Positions 36,248 through 45,751 of a stretch of 64,000 bases of DNA are shown piece by piece. The notes under the pieces were generated by a model, which saw nothing but the letters and a program-made list of their open reading frames with translations, made no database searches and was not told the DNA's origin. Position 1 is the first letter of the stretch. Each line of letters opens with the position of its first letter. The DNA comes from Neptunomonas sp. (GTDB lineage: Bacteria; Pseudomonadota; Gammaproteobacteria; Pseudomonadales; Balneatricaceae), in contig NZ_JADGEV010000012.1 of the NCBI RefSeq assembly GCF_016744175.1, positions 1-64,000 on the forward strand, given 5' to 3'. A program made the position numbers and the translations under genes.

Positions 36248-37396
36248 CTAAGTGAGAATAGCGGTTATAGCATTGAGTTTTAACCGAAATGGACAAGAGA
36301 AATACTGCTCATGTGTTTCATACAAAATAATGGCTTGTCGATTTTTCTGTAGATTGTATAAATAGTAAACGCCTCTTTGGGCTTCATCGAAAAAACTTTG
36401 CTTGCTCGTTATTCCCGCCCCTTCCAGTACCGGTGAACGACCAGTAGACTGAAAAACAACATCTACGCCTTGCGCTTGAAGATCTTCTGCAAATAAGAAA
36501 GGTTGAAATGTAAACTCGCCCGTGCCGATGACCGTGTACTTTTCAGTAGGGTTTAATTGACTAATATCCAACCGGGTGCCCTGCGGAGTATAAAAAAGCA
36601 CTTCAGGTTCTGGAGATGCTAGATATCCCGTTCTGCCAATATCATCCCGGCTGTTTGCACGACTAATACCACTGGCGGTTTTATCGGGTAACTGGAGTGG
36701 AAACTGTTCATCGGCATAAAAGCGATAACTGCCATCTAGTAAGCTGATAAATGTAAATGATAGCTGTGGATAGGCTTGTCGATACGCTTCTCGTTGTTCT
36801 ACTGATAACCAATTTACTAAGCTGACCCATATGATTGTCTTCAACTGGGGAAGATTTTGCTGCAATTTTTGGCTTAATTGCTCCAGCGTTTTCCCCGTAC
36901 TTATTTCATCATCAACTATAACAACAGACTCAACCTGCTGTTCTGCTAATGTACTATCAAGACTATAAATCAAATGAGAAGGTGCGTGGCTGTGCGCTTC
37001 TGTGATCGAAAAGCCGATATCCCGATCCAAATCACAACGTGTCGTATGACTATAAATCACGTTCTGCAAACCAGATCGTTTTAACTCTTGAGCAACACCG
37101 GCTCCTAAGCCTGTCGCTGTTTCGGCAACACCTAATACCCAAGTGTTACTGTGCAACAAAAGCGACTGTTTAACGGCTTGTGCCAACGTTTGGTAGGTTT
37201 CACGCATATCGCTGGGAAGACAAGGAACATACTTCCCCAACACCTTAGAAATAAATAAGTAGCGGCGTTTAGGGTTCTGACGTGCGCCAAAGGTGAGTAA
37301 TTTTTCAAGCGGATAGCGCGCATTATGAACCGATATTTGCAGCAGGCCAGTCTGCAATTCAACATCGCATCGGTTTAGCATAGTGACAAATTCCAT
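36248..37396 (-). CDS. Phosphoribosyltransferase of the Ter-linked operon (PRTase plus TRSP-type domain)
   Basis: A 382-aa protein. The PRTase core shows the PRPP-binding signature VVIVDDEISTGKTLEQL and the earlier WVLGVAETATGLGAGVAQEL. The C-terminal part (ANSRDDIGRTGYLASPEPE, then IGTGEFTFQPFLFAEDLQAQG) matches the TRSP domain that occurs with PRTases in Ter operons. It likely joins a base or base-like group to ribose 5-phosphate; the real substrate is unknown. It is the first gene of a three-gene operon with HAD and stiP, starting downstream of the terD terminator. No clear ribosome site is seen before the ATG. Confidence 0.87.
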   Translation of the reverse strand: MEFVTMLNRCDVELQTGLLQISVHNARYPLEKLLTFGARQNPKRRYLFISKVLGKYVPCLPSDMRETYQTLAQAVKQSLLLHSNTWVLGVAETATGLGAGVAQELKRSGLQNVIYSHTTRCDLDRDIGFSITEAHSHAPSHLIYSLDSTLAEQQVESVVIVDDEISTGKTLEQLSQKLQQNLPQLKTIIWVSLVNWLSVEQREAYRQAYPQLSFTFISLLDGSYRFYADEQFPLQLPDKTASGISRANSRDDIGRTGYLASPEPEVLFYTPQGTRLDISQLNPTEKYTVIGTGEFTFQPFLFAEDLQAQGVDVVFQSTGRSPVLEGAGITSKQSFFDEAQRGVYYLYNLQKNRQAIILYETHEQYFSCPFRLKLNAITAILT

Positions 37397-37565
37397 ATTT
37401 AAAAGATGCTTAAGCTAGGCTACACACGAGTGAGCGGCTTACTAAAGCGAGTTGAACAGTACGTGGTGATCATTGTATCGCTACGGCTATAGCGATGCTT
37501 GAATCTGATCAATATTACCATGCTATTAAAATAAGATAAGCAGCCAAGTACTGACTGCTTAATCT

Positions 37566-37591
37566 ATAAAAAAGCAGTCCGAAGACTGCTT
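37566..37591 (-). terminator. Rho-independent terminator after terD
   Basis: On the minus strand AAGCAGTC-TTCG-GACTGCTT forms an 8-base stem with a stable UUCG loop, followed by a T-run (complement of six A's at 37568-37573). It lies 19 bases after the terD stop and separates the ter genes from the PRTase operon. A second stem AAGCAG/CTGCTT sits just beyond (37538-37560). Confidence 0.9.
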
Positions 37592-37610
37592 ATACTTCAC
37601 AACACAAAGA

Positions 37611-38189
37611 TTAGCCTACATTAACACCATACTGCTGTGCCATTGGCTTAAGACCACCAGCAAAGCCTTGACCGATGGCTTTGAATTTCCATTCACTATT
37701 GTGACGGTATAATTCGCCAAAGACCAATGCCGTCTCAGTAGAATAATCTTCTGATAAATCGTAACGCGCTACTTCTGCATTAGAATCTTGGTTTACAACG
37801 CGGATGAAGGCATTAGAAACTTGCCCAAAATTTTGGTTACGAGCATCAGCATCATGAATAGTTACACCCACGATAACTTTATTTACATCTGCAGGAATCA
37901 GACTCAAATCTACTTTAACAGACTCATCATCGCCGTCACCTTCGCCTGTCGTATTATCGCCAGTGTGCTCAACAGAGCTACACGCTGATTTCAAATTATT
38001 GTAAAAAATGAAATCACCATCGCCACGTACTTTTCCATCTTCACCAACCATGAATACAGACGCATCCAAGTCAAAGTCCGTGCCATCTGTTGCACGAGAG
38101 TCCCAGCCCAAGCCTAATAGCATTTTAGTCATGCCTGGAGCCACTTTCTCTAGTGAAACGTTACCGCCTTTCTGTAGTGATACACCCAT
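37611..38189 (-). CDS. terD: Tellurium-resistance/stress protein TerD
   Basis: A 192-aa TerD-family protein that binds Ca2+. The start [20 protein letters not shown] and the calcium-site segments [14 protein letters not shown] and [16 protein letters not shown] are the family signatures, and the length matches. The ATG at 38189 has CAGGAG 9 bases upstream; an upstream in-frame start at 38228 would add 13 residues. TerD proteins gather at the membrane with TerC in metal and phage stress response. It is the last ter gene before a strong terminator. Confidence 0.94.
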   Translation of the reverse strand: MGVSLQKGGNVSLEKVAPGMTKMLLGLGWDSRATDGTDFDLDASVFMVGEDGKVRGDGDFIFYNNLKSACSSVEHTGDNTTGEGDGDDESVKVDLSLIPADVNKVIVGVTIHDADARNQNFGQVSNAFIRVVNQDSNAEVARYDLSEDYSTETALVFGELYRHNSEWKFKAIGQGFAGGLKPMAQQYGVNVG

Positions 38190-38358
38190 GTTATAAAACT
38201 CCTGATTACGTTTGTGTATTTTCGTCACTGAAACATGGACAGATTAGATATTGTCCAACTTATTCATTCTTACCATATTTACAACATCCCTTGGCTGTGA
38301 GGCTTTAATTGGTGCTGCACAGCGGCAACATCATAAATATTATTATATTGTTCAAAGA

Positions 38359-38811
38359 CTACAGCTCAAAACCTGCAGGATCCAAACCTAATTCAAGTGC
38401 GACCTTACGAGCAACAACCTTCTCATCATCATCAAATACGCCATCCGCTGCTGCAATTGATAAAATAAGACGCATTACTGTACGACATGCCACATCATCA
38501 CCTTTCAGTAAATTTAGTGCCTCAAAAGCTTTAGATTCACCGACATCTTCGTCAAACTCAAAATTGCCTAAAAAGCCGTTAAACGCCTCAATCACATCCG
38601 AAGTTTTAAATACTGATAATGCATCATTGCTTTCGATGATTTTCAGCATTTTTTTCTTTTCTTCAGAGGACACATCGCCATCCGCACGTGCAATTAGCGC
38701 CGTTCCGGCGGTAGCCGCATTAAGAAATTTTTTGTTTTTAAACTTTAAAACTTCGCCTTTAAGCTCATTTGATTTTTGCTTAATTGTCGACATAAAACTA
38801 GAAAAACTCAT
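38359..38811 (-). CDS. terB: Tellurite-resistance protein TerB
   Basis: A 150-aa all-helical cytoplasmic protein of the TerB family. It shows the paired acidic metal sites typical of the family: ALIARADGDVSSEEKKKM and ILSIAAADGVFDDDEKVVARK. In Enterobacteria TerB links TerC at the membrane to TerD-type proteins. It overlaps the terA stop by 4 bases, so it is translated with TerA. The 169-base gap to terD holds nothing I can identify. Confidence 0.94.
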   Translation of the reverse strand: MSFSSFMSTIKQKSNELKGEVLKFKNKKFLNAATAGTALIARADGDVSSEEKKKMLKIIESNDALSVFKTSDVIEAFNGFLGNFEFDEDVGESKAFEALNLLKGDDVACRTVMRLILSIAAADGVFDDDEKVVARKVALELGLDPAGFEL

Positions 38812-39935
38812 GTTTGATCCTCATTATCTGAATTATTTTCACACCGCCACGGCAATCCCCAAGCAAAAGCACGATCCATTTCGGCAAGATCTTGAAAGTA
38901 CTCATTCAGTGGTGTGGCTTTTGTTTGGTCTTCATTAAAATCAATCATCGCAACCGCATAGATTGGCTTTGACATGAGCGTCGTCGGCGACAGCTTCTTA
39001 GCGGCTAGACCCGGTAGCTGAAAATCAACGCTTACACTAAGCGCTTCCCAACTATCATGGGCGTCCATCATGCTTACAAAGACCAAGTATCTGTTTAGTT
39101 TATGGCGAAAGCGTTCGTTAATAAGCAATTGTTCAAAATGTTCATTCAGTTCCCGGCGTGCCTTTATATAAGGAACACCATCGAATGAGCCTTCTAAACT
39201 TTCGTCAAAGCTATACACAATACCGCGCTGGCCATTTTCTAATTCATAGAAACAGCCAATGCGTAAATCCGATACGGGTTTAAAATTCTCACCCATAAAA
39301 TAACGTGCCGCTGATCGCAAGTTGCCTCGACCAGACTTCCACACAAGCGTAATACTAGCATCACCATGATTATGACTAGCTTGTGACGGGTTAACATGTG
39401 CTTGCGTAGCGGTTTGCTCAGCAGAGGCATGTGCTGTCGTTGAAACGGTCGTTAAAGCCGACGCGTATGAATCACGGGTAAAACCAAAGCTTTCTAGTAA
39501 TTTGGGCAGCCCTTCTTTATAGCCTTGCAATATACAACGTATTTTCCAAGCACCATTACGACGATACACTTCAATTAAACTAACTGCCGACTGGCCTGTC
39601 AATTGATGAGATATATCGATACTGGCATATTCATCAGCCCCAACTAAATCACTCAGGCTTGCCGACATGCCCGAAGGTGAACCTGCCGAGCGAGTGTCAT
39701 TAGCAGCAATATAAACCGTTAACTTCTCTACACTCTCAGGAATATCAGGCAAGTTAAGTAGCAGCTTATTATCTCGGGTGGAAACACCTTCTGTCGCCCC
39801 TAACAGGCTAACAGGCTCATTCTCCTTTGAGACAACAACACCCCACTGCCAGTTGGCTATATGCAAAGAAAAGCAATAAGCACGGTCACTAGGGATAGAA
39901 GTATTTTGCCCCGCTACTAACTGTGTTACTGCCAT
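38808..39935 (-). CDS. terA: TerA-family protein (TerD-like domain plus C-terminal domain)
   Basis: A 375-aa protein. Residues about 1-150 are a TerD-like beta domain with LLLNLPDIPESVEKLTVYIAA (recognised by LPDIPESVEKL), SDLVGADEYASIDISHQL and WKIRCILQGYKEGLPKLL. A linker rich in Ala, Thr, His and Gln (about 155-195) follows. The C-terminal half (SGRGNLRSAARYFMGENFKP, LNRYLVFVSMMDAHDSWEAL) is the part specific to TerA. The protein is encoded between a TerD-family gene and terB, with a 28-base and a 4-base-overlap junction. It probably acts in the TerC/TerB/TerD membrane complex. Confidence 0.88.
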   Translation of the reverse strand: MAVTQLVAGQNTSIPSDRAYCFSLHIANWQWGVVVSKENEPVSLLGATEGVSTRDNKLLLNLPDIPESVEKLTVYIAANDTRSAGSPSGMSASLSDLVGADEYASIDISHQLTGQSAVSLIEVYRRNGAWKIRCILQGYKEGLPKLLESFGFTRDSYASALTTVSTTAHASAEQTATQAHVNPSQASHNHGDASITLVWKSGRGNLRSAARYFMGENFKPVSDLRIGCFYELENGQRGIVYSFDESLEGSFDGVPYIKARRELNEHFEQLLINERFRHKLNRYLVFVSMMDAHDSWEALSVSVDFQLPGLAAKKLSPTTLMSKPIYAVAMIDFNEDQTKATPLNEYFQDLAEMDRAFAWGLPWRCENNSDNEDQT

Positions 39936-39963
39936 TCTGGTGCTCCCAAAAATCAGCGATTAA

Positions 39964-40569
39964 TTATAAATAGTTAGCCGCGACTGTTTCGAATAATTTC
40001 TCCAACTTTTTATCTTCAGTCGGTTCGCCAACAGCACGGAATTTCCATGCGCTGTTATGGCGGTAAAGTACACCTAACACCATAGAAACAGAGCCGTTAA
40101 ACTTATCTTCATGGGCGATATTATAATTTGCAATAATATTATCTACTCGACTTGGCGTGCCTTCATAGAGACGCACACTCGCGAACGGAATACTGGCGAA
40201 ATCTTGTCCCTGGTAGCTATTCAAGACGATAGCAATACTTTTAACGCTCGCAGGCACTTTCCCTAATTCAACAGATACAATCTCGTTATCTAAACCGTCA
40301 TCGCCGTCTAAATCTCCGGTTCTGTCATCACCACTGTGAACAACAGAGCCATCTTTACTTTTCAGCTGACCAAAATAAACGATATCAGCTAAGTCTTTGC
40401 CTTCAGTGTATAGGCCAATACTTGCATCTAAATCAACGGCAACTTTCTTCGTACCGAAAAAACCTTTTTTCTCAATAGCGCCCCAGTTCACGCCCACACA
40501 AACTCTGTCTAACCCTGAACCATTTTTTTCTAAGCTAATCCGCTGACCTTTCTCTAAAGAAATAGACAT
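39964..40569 (-). CDS. TerD-family protein (TerZ/TerX-like)
   Basis: A 201-aa Ca2+-binding TerD-fold protein. It begins SISLEKGQRISLEKNGSGLDRVCVGVNWG and has the calcium segments KVAVDLDASIGLY and TGDLDGDDGLDNEIVSVEL. An insertion GAIEKKGFFGTKK after the first strand, which TerD lacks, points to the TerZ/TerX type. The ATG at 40569 has AAGGA 7 bases before it and is preferred over one at 40584. It follows the TerC-like gene after 111 bases. The exact paralogue letter is uncertain, so no symbol is given. Confidence 0.9.
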   Translation of the reverse strand: MSISLEKGQRISLEKNGSGLDRVCVGVNWGAIEKKGFFGTKKVAVDLDASIGLYTEGKDLADIVYFGQLKSKDGSVVHSGDDRTGDLDGDDGLDNEIVSVELGKVPASVKSIAIVLNSYQGQDFASIPFASVRLYEGTPSRVDNIIANYNIAHEDKFNGSVSMVLGVLYRHNSAWKFRAVGEPTEDKKLEKLFETVAANYL

Positions 40570-40680
40570 TTGTATATCCTTCACTCATTAATTAATCAGT
40601 TAAGTGTTTAGTACGATGATCATAATTTAGCAAAAACTACCTAATCAAAAGCTAAATAGCGACCCATCATTAATATTTAT

Positions 40681-41709
40681 TTATACACTGCTTTTACTTT
40701 CTTTTGATTTAAGCATTTGCGAGTGAATAAATGCTACACCTATAAGACCTGCACCGATAAAACCAGTTATCACTTCCGGTATATGCATAAATGTCTTTAA
40801 AAACATCATACAAGCCAATGCAACTATTGCATAAAACGCACCATGTTCAAGGTATATGTATTCAGATAGTGTGTCTTTCTCTACTAATAGAATAGTCAAC
40901 GAACGAACAAACATTGCACCGATACCTAAACCAATGGCAATAATGAACAAATTAGTAGTGATAGCAAATGCGCCAATAACACCATCTAAACTAAAAGAGG
41001 CGTCCAACAACTCCAAATAAATAAACATAGCGGCGCCACTTTTAGCCGCATGCGTTGCAACACGCGCCTGCTCTCGGCGTTCCATAAAAGCAGTAAGTTG
41101 ATGCATGATCCAGAAAGTAGCAACACCCGCTAGACCGGACAATGCAAATGTCTTTTTATCAGCCTCAGGCAACATAAACAGAGCAACGACAGCAATGAGT
41201 ACTAACGTTAGCAGCTCTGCCGCAAATTTCATTTTTTCCAGTTTAGCCAGTGGCTTCTCAATCATTGGAATCCAATGATCTTTATCATCATCGAAGAAGA
41301 ACGAAAAACCAACCATCATCAAAAATGCACCGCCAAAGGCCATGACAGATACATGAGCTTCCGTCATCACAGCGGCATATTGCTCAGGTGCGTTGATAGC
41401 AATATCCAACGCTCCCCACGGCGACACGCCAGCTAGAATACTAACGATAAGCACAGGGAAAACAATACGCATACCAAACACAGCGATAAGGATTCCCCAT
41501 GTGAGGAAACGGCGACGCCACACTGCGTCCATATCTTTCAATACCGTAGCGTTAACCACGGCATTATCAAAGGAGAGTGATACTTCAAGCACAGCCAGTA
41601 CCGAAACGATGAAAAGCGCACTAGGGCCGCCAACAACCAAGGCGGCAATTAGTCCTACAATCGTTACGATAAAACTGCCTGTAAAATACTTTAAATTTTC
41701 CAAAATCAA
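40681..41709 (-). CDS. TerC-superfamily integral membrane protein (DUF475)
   Basis: A 342-aa inner-membrane protein with about nine hydrophobic segments. The family signatures are VLEVSLSFDNAVVNATVLKDM and, in the second half, YLELLDASFSLDGVIGAFA: the two conserved acidic N/D-containing motifs of TerC transporters, likely at a metal site. The length and the FFDDDKDHWIPMIEKPL loop match the DUF475 branch rather than classical TerC. It is the first gene of the ter cluster, as TerC is elsewhere. It likely moves or senses a divalent metal; the substrate is unknown. Confidence 0.88.
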   Translation of the reverse strand: MILENLKYFTGSFIVTIVGLIAALVVGGPSALFIVSVLAVLEVSLSFDNAVVNATVLKDMDAVWRRRFLTWGILIAVFGMRIVFPVLIVSILAGVSPWGALDIAINAPEQYAAVMTEAHVSVMAFGGAFLMMVGFSFFFDDDKDHWIPMIEKPLAKLEKMKFAAELLTLVLIAVVALFMLPEADKKTFALSGLAGVATFWIMHQLTAFMERREQARVATHAAKSGAAMFIYLELLDASFSLDGVIGAFAITTNLFIIAIGLGIGAMFVRSLTILLVEKDTLSEYIYLEHGAFYAIVALACMMFLKTFMHIPEVITGFIGAGLIGVAFIHSQMLKSKESKSSV

Positions 41710-42154
41710 TTATTCCCACTTAATACAATAATTTATTAACGAGTTGATAGTTAAATCACCTAGCCTTTACGAAACCTTTAGCGCATGGCCTTACACCTTC
41801 TACAAATATTGTAGTAGTTAGTAGAATCGTTCCTTTCTATGTATATGGGGACAAAACCCAAAATTAAAAGTTCATTCCTCCATTCAAAACATTTAGCGAT
41901 AGATGGACTCATAATAAGACATTAGTCTAAGTCAAAAAACAACCCACAAAGCCTAAGCGTCTCAACAAATGGAAAAAGGCAGACGCTTCTCACTGGATTA
42001 CACCTCAAAAGACCAAACCACCGTAATTTCATATATTTATCCAGTTAATAAGCTGTACTAAAAGCTCTATTAAAGAAAGCGTATAGTTGTTAGCATTCAA
42101 TGAAACGGATTTTTAATACAAGCACATTATTTATCATGATAGCTATCAATAAAT
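41710..42154. promoter_or_regulatory. Divergent intergenic region between the ter cluster and the EAL gene
   Basis: No gene is seen in 445 bases. This region should hold the ter cluster promoter (minus strand) and the EAL gene promoter (plus strand). An inverted repeat AAGCGTCT/AGACGCTT with an 18-base spacer lies at 41955-41988. A 10-base palindrome TATCATGATA lies close to the EAL gene start near 42133-42142. I do not see clear promoter hexamers. Confidence 0.4.
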
Positions 42155-43840
42155 ATGGCTAGAATGAAGGGAGCACAGCATTTTTTACAACCGATTAGGC
42201 AGGTTACCAGTTTGAATACTCAGGCAAGTTGGGCAACTTTTAAGACCTATTTGGTTCCCATGCTGATTAGCTTAACCCTAACCGTTTTAATCAGTTGTTC
42301 GTTCATAGTCGAGCAAATAGAAGATGAAAAACAATCTCGTCGCCAAGCGCTACGTGATGAGGCCATTCTTGTTGCTGACTGGCTAGACCAAAATCTCAGT
42401 TCAATCAATAATGTACTATTTTCATTAGAAACGTTTCATGGAAGTTGTGACGAAAATACTCTTTTCAAAATCCGCAGTATATTATTTACATTGCCTCAAG
42501 TCGTAGAAATGGGTTTTGTTGACCGCTATGGAACATTGCTCTGCACCAGCTGGGAAAAAATCAGACATAAAATACAAGTGTCTAAACCCGTAGATTCCTA
42601 TGGTTTACGCTTTCTTGGACCATTAACAGTAGAATTCATGCTGCAGCCTACCTTCGTTTTAGCCAGAACAACCGATGACAAAGGCGAGGTAAATGCACTA
42701 TTTCGAATTAGCTGGCTCAAAGACCAACTAAGAAACCATACAAGTACTAAAGGCTTTACTGCTCTAATCGATAGTAAGAGCGGCGTACCTCTTGCCATAA
42801 ATGGTAGTTACAGCCTACCACTCAAGCCGACACCCGTCAGGTTTCCCATTCAATCTTCTCGTCTTATCGAAGGCATGTTTGATAATGGCAATAAACAGTC
42901 GATTATAATAATCCCCTTATTAACACTACCTGGTTTGAGTGTTGCTATTAGCGAAGACCAAGAGGTCCTCTATCAAGGGGTTAACGACATCCCTCATACA
43001 TGGTATTTGGAAGCATTTACTCTGTTTATCTTTCTTTATATGAGTAGTGCATTTTTCCAAAGACAGCTGACCAACCCAACACTTCAATTAAAAAAGGCCA
43101 TCCGCAATAGAGAGTTCTTTTCAGTTTTCCAACCTCTCGTTGACTCACGCACCCGACAACTTATTGGCGTGGAAGCCTTAGTCCGCTGGAACCACCCCGT
43201 TGATGGATTACGTATGCCGCTTACTTTTCTTCCACAAGCAGAGCAGTCAGGCTTGCTAATGCAGATGACAAGTATGCAGTTGAAACAAAGCGCTAAAGAT
43301 CTTGCTCCCTTCATTAAGCACTGCCCCAATTGTCTTGTGCACATCAACATCGCTGCCTGTCATTTACTAAGCGAAGATAGCCTCAACGAATTTTTTACAT
43401 TTCGTGAGCAGATACCCGGCCTTGTATTGGAGATCACCGAAGACACAATGCTAGAACTAGAATCAAGCCAAATACGCCAAGCATTAGAACGTCTAGATAG
43501 GGCTAACATACCTATTGCTATAGATGACTTCGGCACCGGATATTGTGGCCTTAGTTACCTGCGTTCTTTGCCCGTTAGTATTTTAAAAGCAGATAAGAGC
43601 TTCATCGCCTCTATGGGTACTGATTCTGTGAATGCAGATGTTCTGCAAACCATTATCAATTTGGCCAAAACACTCAAACTCACAACGGTAGCAGAAGGTG
43701 TCGAGACCGATTCTCAGTGTTCGCAACTTCAAGCAATGAATGTCGATATACAACAAGGCTGGTTACACGGAAAGCCGATGTCGGCAGACGCTCTATCTAA
43801 GATATTCAATTACGATGGTACAAGGCGCAATGAACCATAA
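42155..43840 (+). CDS. Cyclic-di-GMP phosphodiesterase (EAL) with CSS-type periplasmic sensor
   Basis: A 561-aa inner-membrane protein. Helix 1 is at about residue 31-52 and helix 2 at about 286-305, and between them is a periplasmic domain with two cysteines, C98 and C130 (CTS, a variant of the CSS motif). In the related PdeC-type enzymes this pair forms a disulfide under DsbA/DsbB control and sets activity. The cytoplasmic EAL domain has GVEALVRW (E340), LEITEDTMLE, IAIDDFGTGYCGLSYL, ADKSFI and TVAEGVET, all needed for c-di-GMP hydrolysis, so it should be active. There is no GGDEF domain. No clear ribosome site precedes the ATG, so the start could be M4. Confidence 0.9.
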   Translation: MARMKGAQHFLQPIRQVTSLNTQASWATFKTYLVPMLISLTLTVLISCSFIVEQIEDEKQSRRQALRDEAILVADWLDQNLSSINNVLFSLETFHGSCDENTLFKIRSILFTLPQVVEMGFVDRYGTLLCTSWEKIRHKIQVSKPVDSYGLRFLGPLTVEFMLQPTFVLARTTDDKGEVNALFRISWLKDQLRNHTSTKGFTALIDSKSGVPLAINGSYSLPLKPTPVRFPIQSSRLIEGMFDNGNKQSIIIIPLLTLPGLSVAISEDQEVLYQGVNDIPHTWYLEAFTLFIFLYMSSAFFQRQLTNPTLQLKKAIRNREFFSVFQPLVDSRTRQLIGVEALVRWNHPVDGLRMPLTFLPQAEQSGLLMQMTSMQLKQSAKDLAPFIKHCPNCLVHINIAACHLLSEDSLNEFFTFREQIPGLVLEITEDTMLELESSQIRQALERLDRANIPIAIDDFGTGYCGLSYLRSLPVSILKADKSFIASMGTDSVNADVLQTIINLAKTLKLTTVAEGVETDSQCSQLQAMNVDIQQGWLHGKPMSADALSKIFNYDGTRRNEP

Positions 43841-43847
43841 AAAACAC

Positions 43848-44831
43848 TTAAACCCTAAGTGATTCAGCTTTAATATTCTCATATACCAAGTAGGCTGCCA
43901 CCAGATCAGACAAAGCAGTCCCTACCGATTTAAACAGCGTGATCTCCTCTGCTGTATTACGCCCAGCCTTTTTACCCTTCACCTCACTACGGCACAAATC
44001 AGCAAGTTCACCCTGTACATGCCCTGCAGTAAAAGCACCCTCTGAAAGAGGGATCAGTAACTCTCCTGCTTCATTGAGGACGTTCAAGCGGCTATCAACA
44101 AAGACTTTTGAGCACAGTACTGTCTTCGAGTCACATTCACGTCGATCACGGCTATGGTTCCCTACTAAATCAATATGCGTACCCGCACTCACCTGCTCGT
44201 AGGTAAACAATGGCTCTGCCGTCCCAGTGGCACAGCTAATAATATCTACATGTCCGATAACTAATTCGGGGTTGCTCACTCCTTGTACATCAATATCAGG
44301 ACGCTGCGACTTAATATCATTGACGGTTGCAGTAACTTTTTCAGCGTTACGACCAGCAACATAAATGGTTTCAATCGGCCTCACACAGGCATGCGCTAGT
44401 GCCATATAAGGTGCTAACTTTCCTGTACCAAACAGCAGCAGGCTCTTTGCATCCTTTCTAGCCAGATGGTCTGCGGCTAATGCAGAAACAGCGGCCGTTC
44501 GCCAAAATGTCAGTTGCGTACCATCCACAACAGCTAATGGCGCACCGGTGGCTCGACTGAACAGCAGCATTTTTGACGCCAGAGTCTCCAACCCCTTTGC
44601 AGGATTACCAGGCAAATGAGTAAAGGCTTTCACCCCCATCACCTGATCATTCCAGGCAGGTAAAACAGCAAAGGAATCATCTTGATTACCATCTACATCA
44701 CTCACTGCAGGAAGATGAAACATCTGGCGTTGAGGCATGCCAAAGTCATTGGAGAAAGCCATTCTGAGCGCAGCTATTAGCGTGCCAAAAGATAATGTTC
44801 TCTGAACATCTAGCGAATTTACAACGAGCAT
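43848..44831 (-). CDS. Ornithine cyclodeaminase / mu-crystallin family protein
   Basis: A 327-aa NAD(P)-binding protein. The dinucleotide site is LLLFGTGKLAPYMALAHAC, followed by IYVAGRNAEKVTATV. The substrate region has VMGVKAFTHLPGNPAKGL and WRTAAVSALAADHLAR, where the family has a conserved Lys and Arg. Members include ornithine cyclodeaminase, ketimine reductase and pyrroline-2-carboxylate reductase; the exact substrate cannot be told from sequence. It converges with the EAL gene and lies beyond the terminator of hisF. Confidence 0.88.
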   Translation of the reverse strand: MLVVNSLDVQRTLSFGTLIAALRMAFSNDFGMPQRQMFHLPAVSDVDGNQDDSFAVLPAWNDQVMGVKAFTHLPGNPAKGLETLASKMLLFSRATGAPLAVVDGTQLTFWRTAAVSALAADHLARKDAKSLLLFGTGKLAPYMALAHACVRPIETIYVAGRNAEKVTATVNDIKSQRPDIDVQGVSNPELVIGHVDIISCATGTAEPLFTYEQVSAGTHIDLVGNHSRDRRECDSKTVLCSKVFVDSRLNVLNEAGELLIPLSEGAFTAGHVQGELADLCRSEVKGKKAGRNTAEEITLFKSVGTALSDLVAAYLVYENIKAESLRV

Positions 44832-44890
44832 ATTTATACCTTAACTATTGGTTTTTAACTTATATAGAGTGAGCAGCCAAACATACATAC

Positions 44891-44915
44891 AAAAAACCCA
44901 GCCAAAGCTGGGTTT
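44891..44915 (-). terminator. Rho-independent terminator after hisF
   Basis: On the minus strand AAACCCAGC-TTTG-GCTGGGTTT forms a 9-base stem with a 4-base loop, followed by a T-run (complement of AAAAAA at 44891-44896). It lies 15 bases past the hisF stop and ends the his operon. Confidence 0.93.
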
Positions 44916-44929
44916 ATTCTAGAGTCAGA

Positions 44930-45703
44930 TTACAGGCGTACTTCTATACCCCGTTCTCGCATATAGGCTTTTGCTTCTGGTATTGAATATTCGTTAAAGT
45001 GGAAAATTGATGCCGCTAATACAGCATCAGCTTTCCCCTGAATAACCCCATCAACAAGATGCTCCAAGTTACCAACACCACCGGAGGCAATAATAGGCAC
45101 GTTCACAGCATCTGAGATAGCACGAGTTACGCCTAAGTCATAACCATTTTTAACACCATCCTGATCCATCGACGTTAGCAGAATTTCACCAGCCCCCAGA
45201 TCGACCATCTTTTTAGCCCACTCAACCGCATCTAAACCGGTAGGTTTGCGGCCTCCATGTGTGAAGATTTCCCATTTATTAGGCTCTCCTTCAACGGAGA
45301 CTTTCTTGGCATCGATGGCAACCACTATACATTGCGAACCAAAACGTTCTGCCGCTTGGCGGACAAAATCAGGGTTAGTCACTGCCGCACTGTTGATAGA
45401 TACCTTATCAGCACCGGCGTTTAACATCGTACGGATATCATCACAGGTACGAATACCACCGCCCACTGTTAATGGAATAAATACTTGAGACGCCATACGC
45501 TCAACCGTATGCACCATCGTTTCACGGCCTTCATGTGTTGCCGTAATATCCAAAAAGGTTATTTCATCCGCGCCTTGTTCATCATAACGCTTGGCGACTT
45601 CAACCGGGTCGCCTGCATCTCGAATATCTAGAAACTGAACACCTTTTACCACCCGTCCATTCTCAACATCTAGACAAGGAATAATTCGTTTTGCTAATGC
45701 CAT
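44930..45703 (-). CDS. hisF: Imidazole glycerol phosphate synthase, cyclase subunit HisF
   Basis: A 257-aa TIM barrel that makes IGP and AICAR from PRFAR and the ammonia supplied by HisH. It has [17 protein letters not shown] (catalytic Asp12), [37 protein letters not shown] and ASGGVG, in that order. The length and the GVKNGYD loop identify HisF rather than HisA. It follows hisH after 48 bases; hisA, usually between them, is not here. Confidence 0.97.
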   Translation of the reverse strand: MALAKRIIPCLDVENGRVVKGVQFLDIRDAGDPVEVAKRYDEQGADEITFLDITATHEGRETMVHTVERMASQVFIPLTVGGGIRTCDDIRTMLNAGADKVSINSAAVTNPDFVRQAAERFGSQCIVVAIDAKKVSVEGEPNKWEIFTHGGRKPTGLDAVEWAKKMVDLGAGEILLTSMDQDGVKNGYDLGVTRAISDAVNVPIIASGGVGNLEHLVDGVIQGKADAVLAASIFHFNEYSIPEAKAYMRERGIEVRL

Positions 45704-45751
45704 GCTAGTTCTCCTTAGAAAAACTTACGTTAAGAGTGCTTAAGTCTCAAC

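Noticed and set aside
38309..38938. A 209-codon plus-strand frame opposite terB
   Set aside because: TerB is well supported by its metal motifs; the antisense frame is a Ser-rich shadow.
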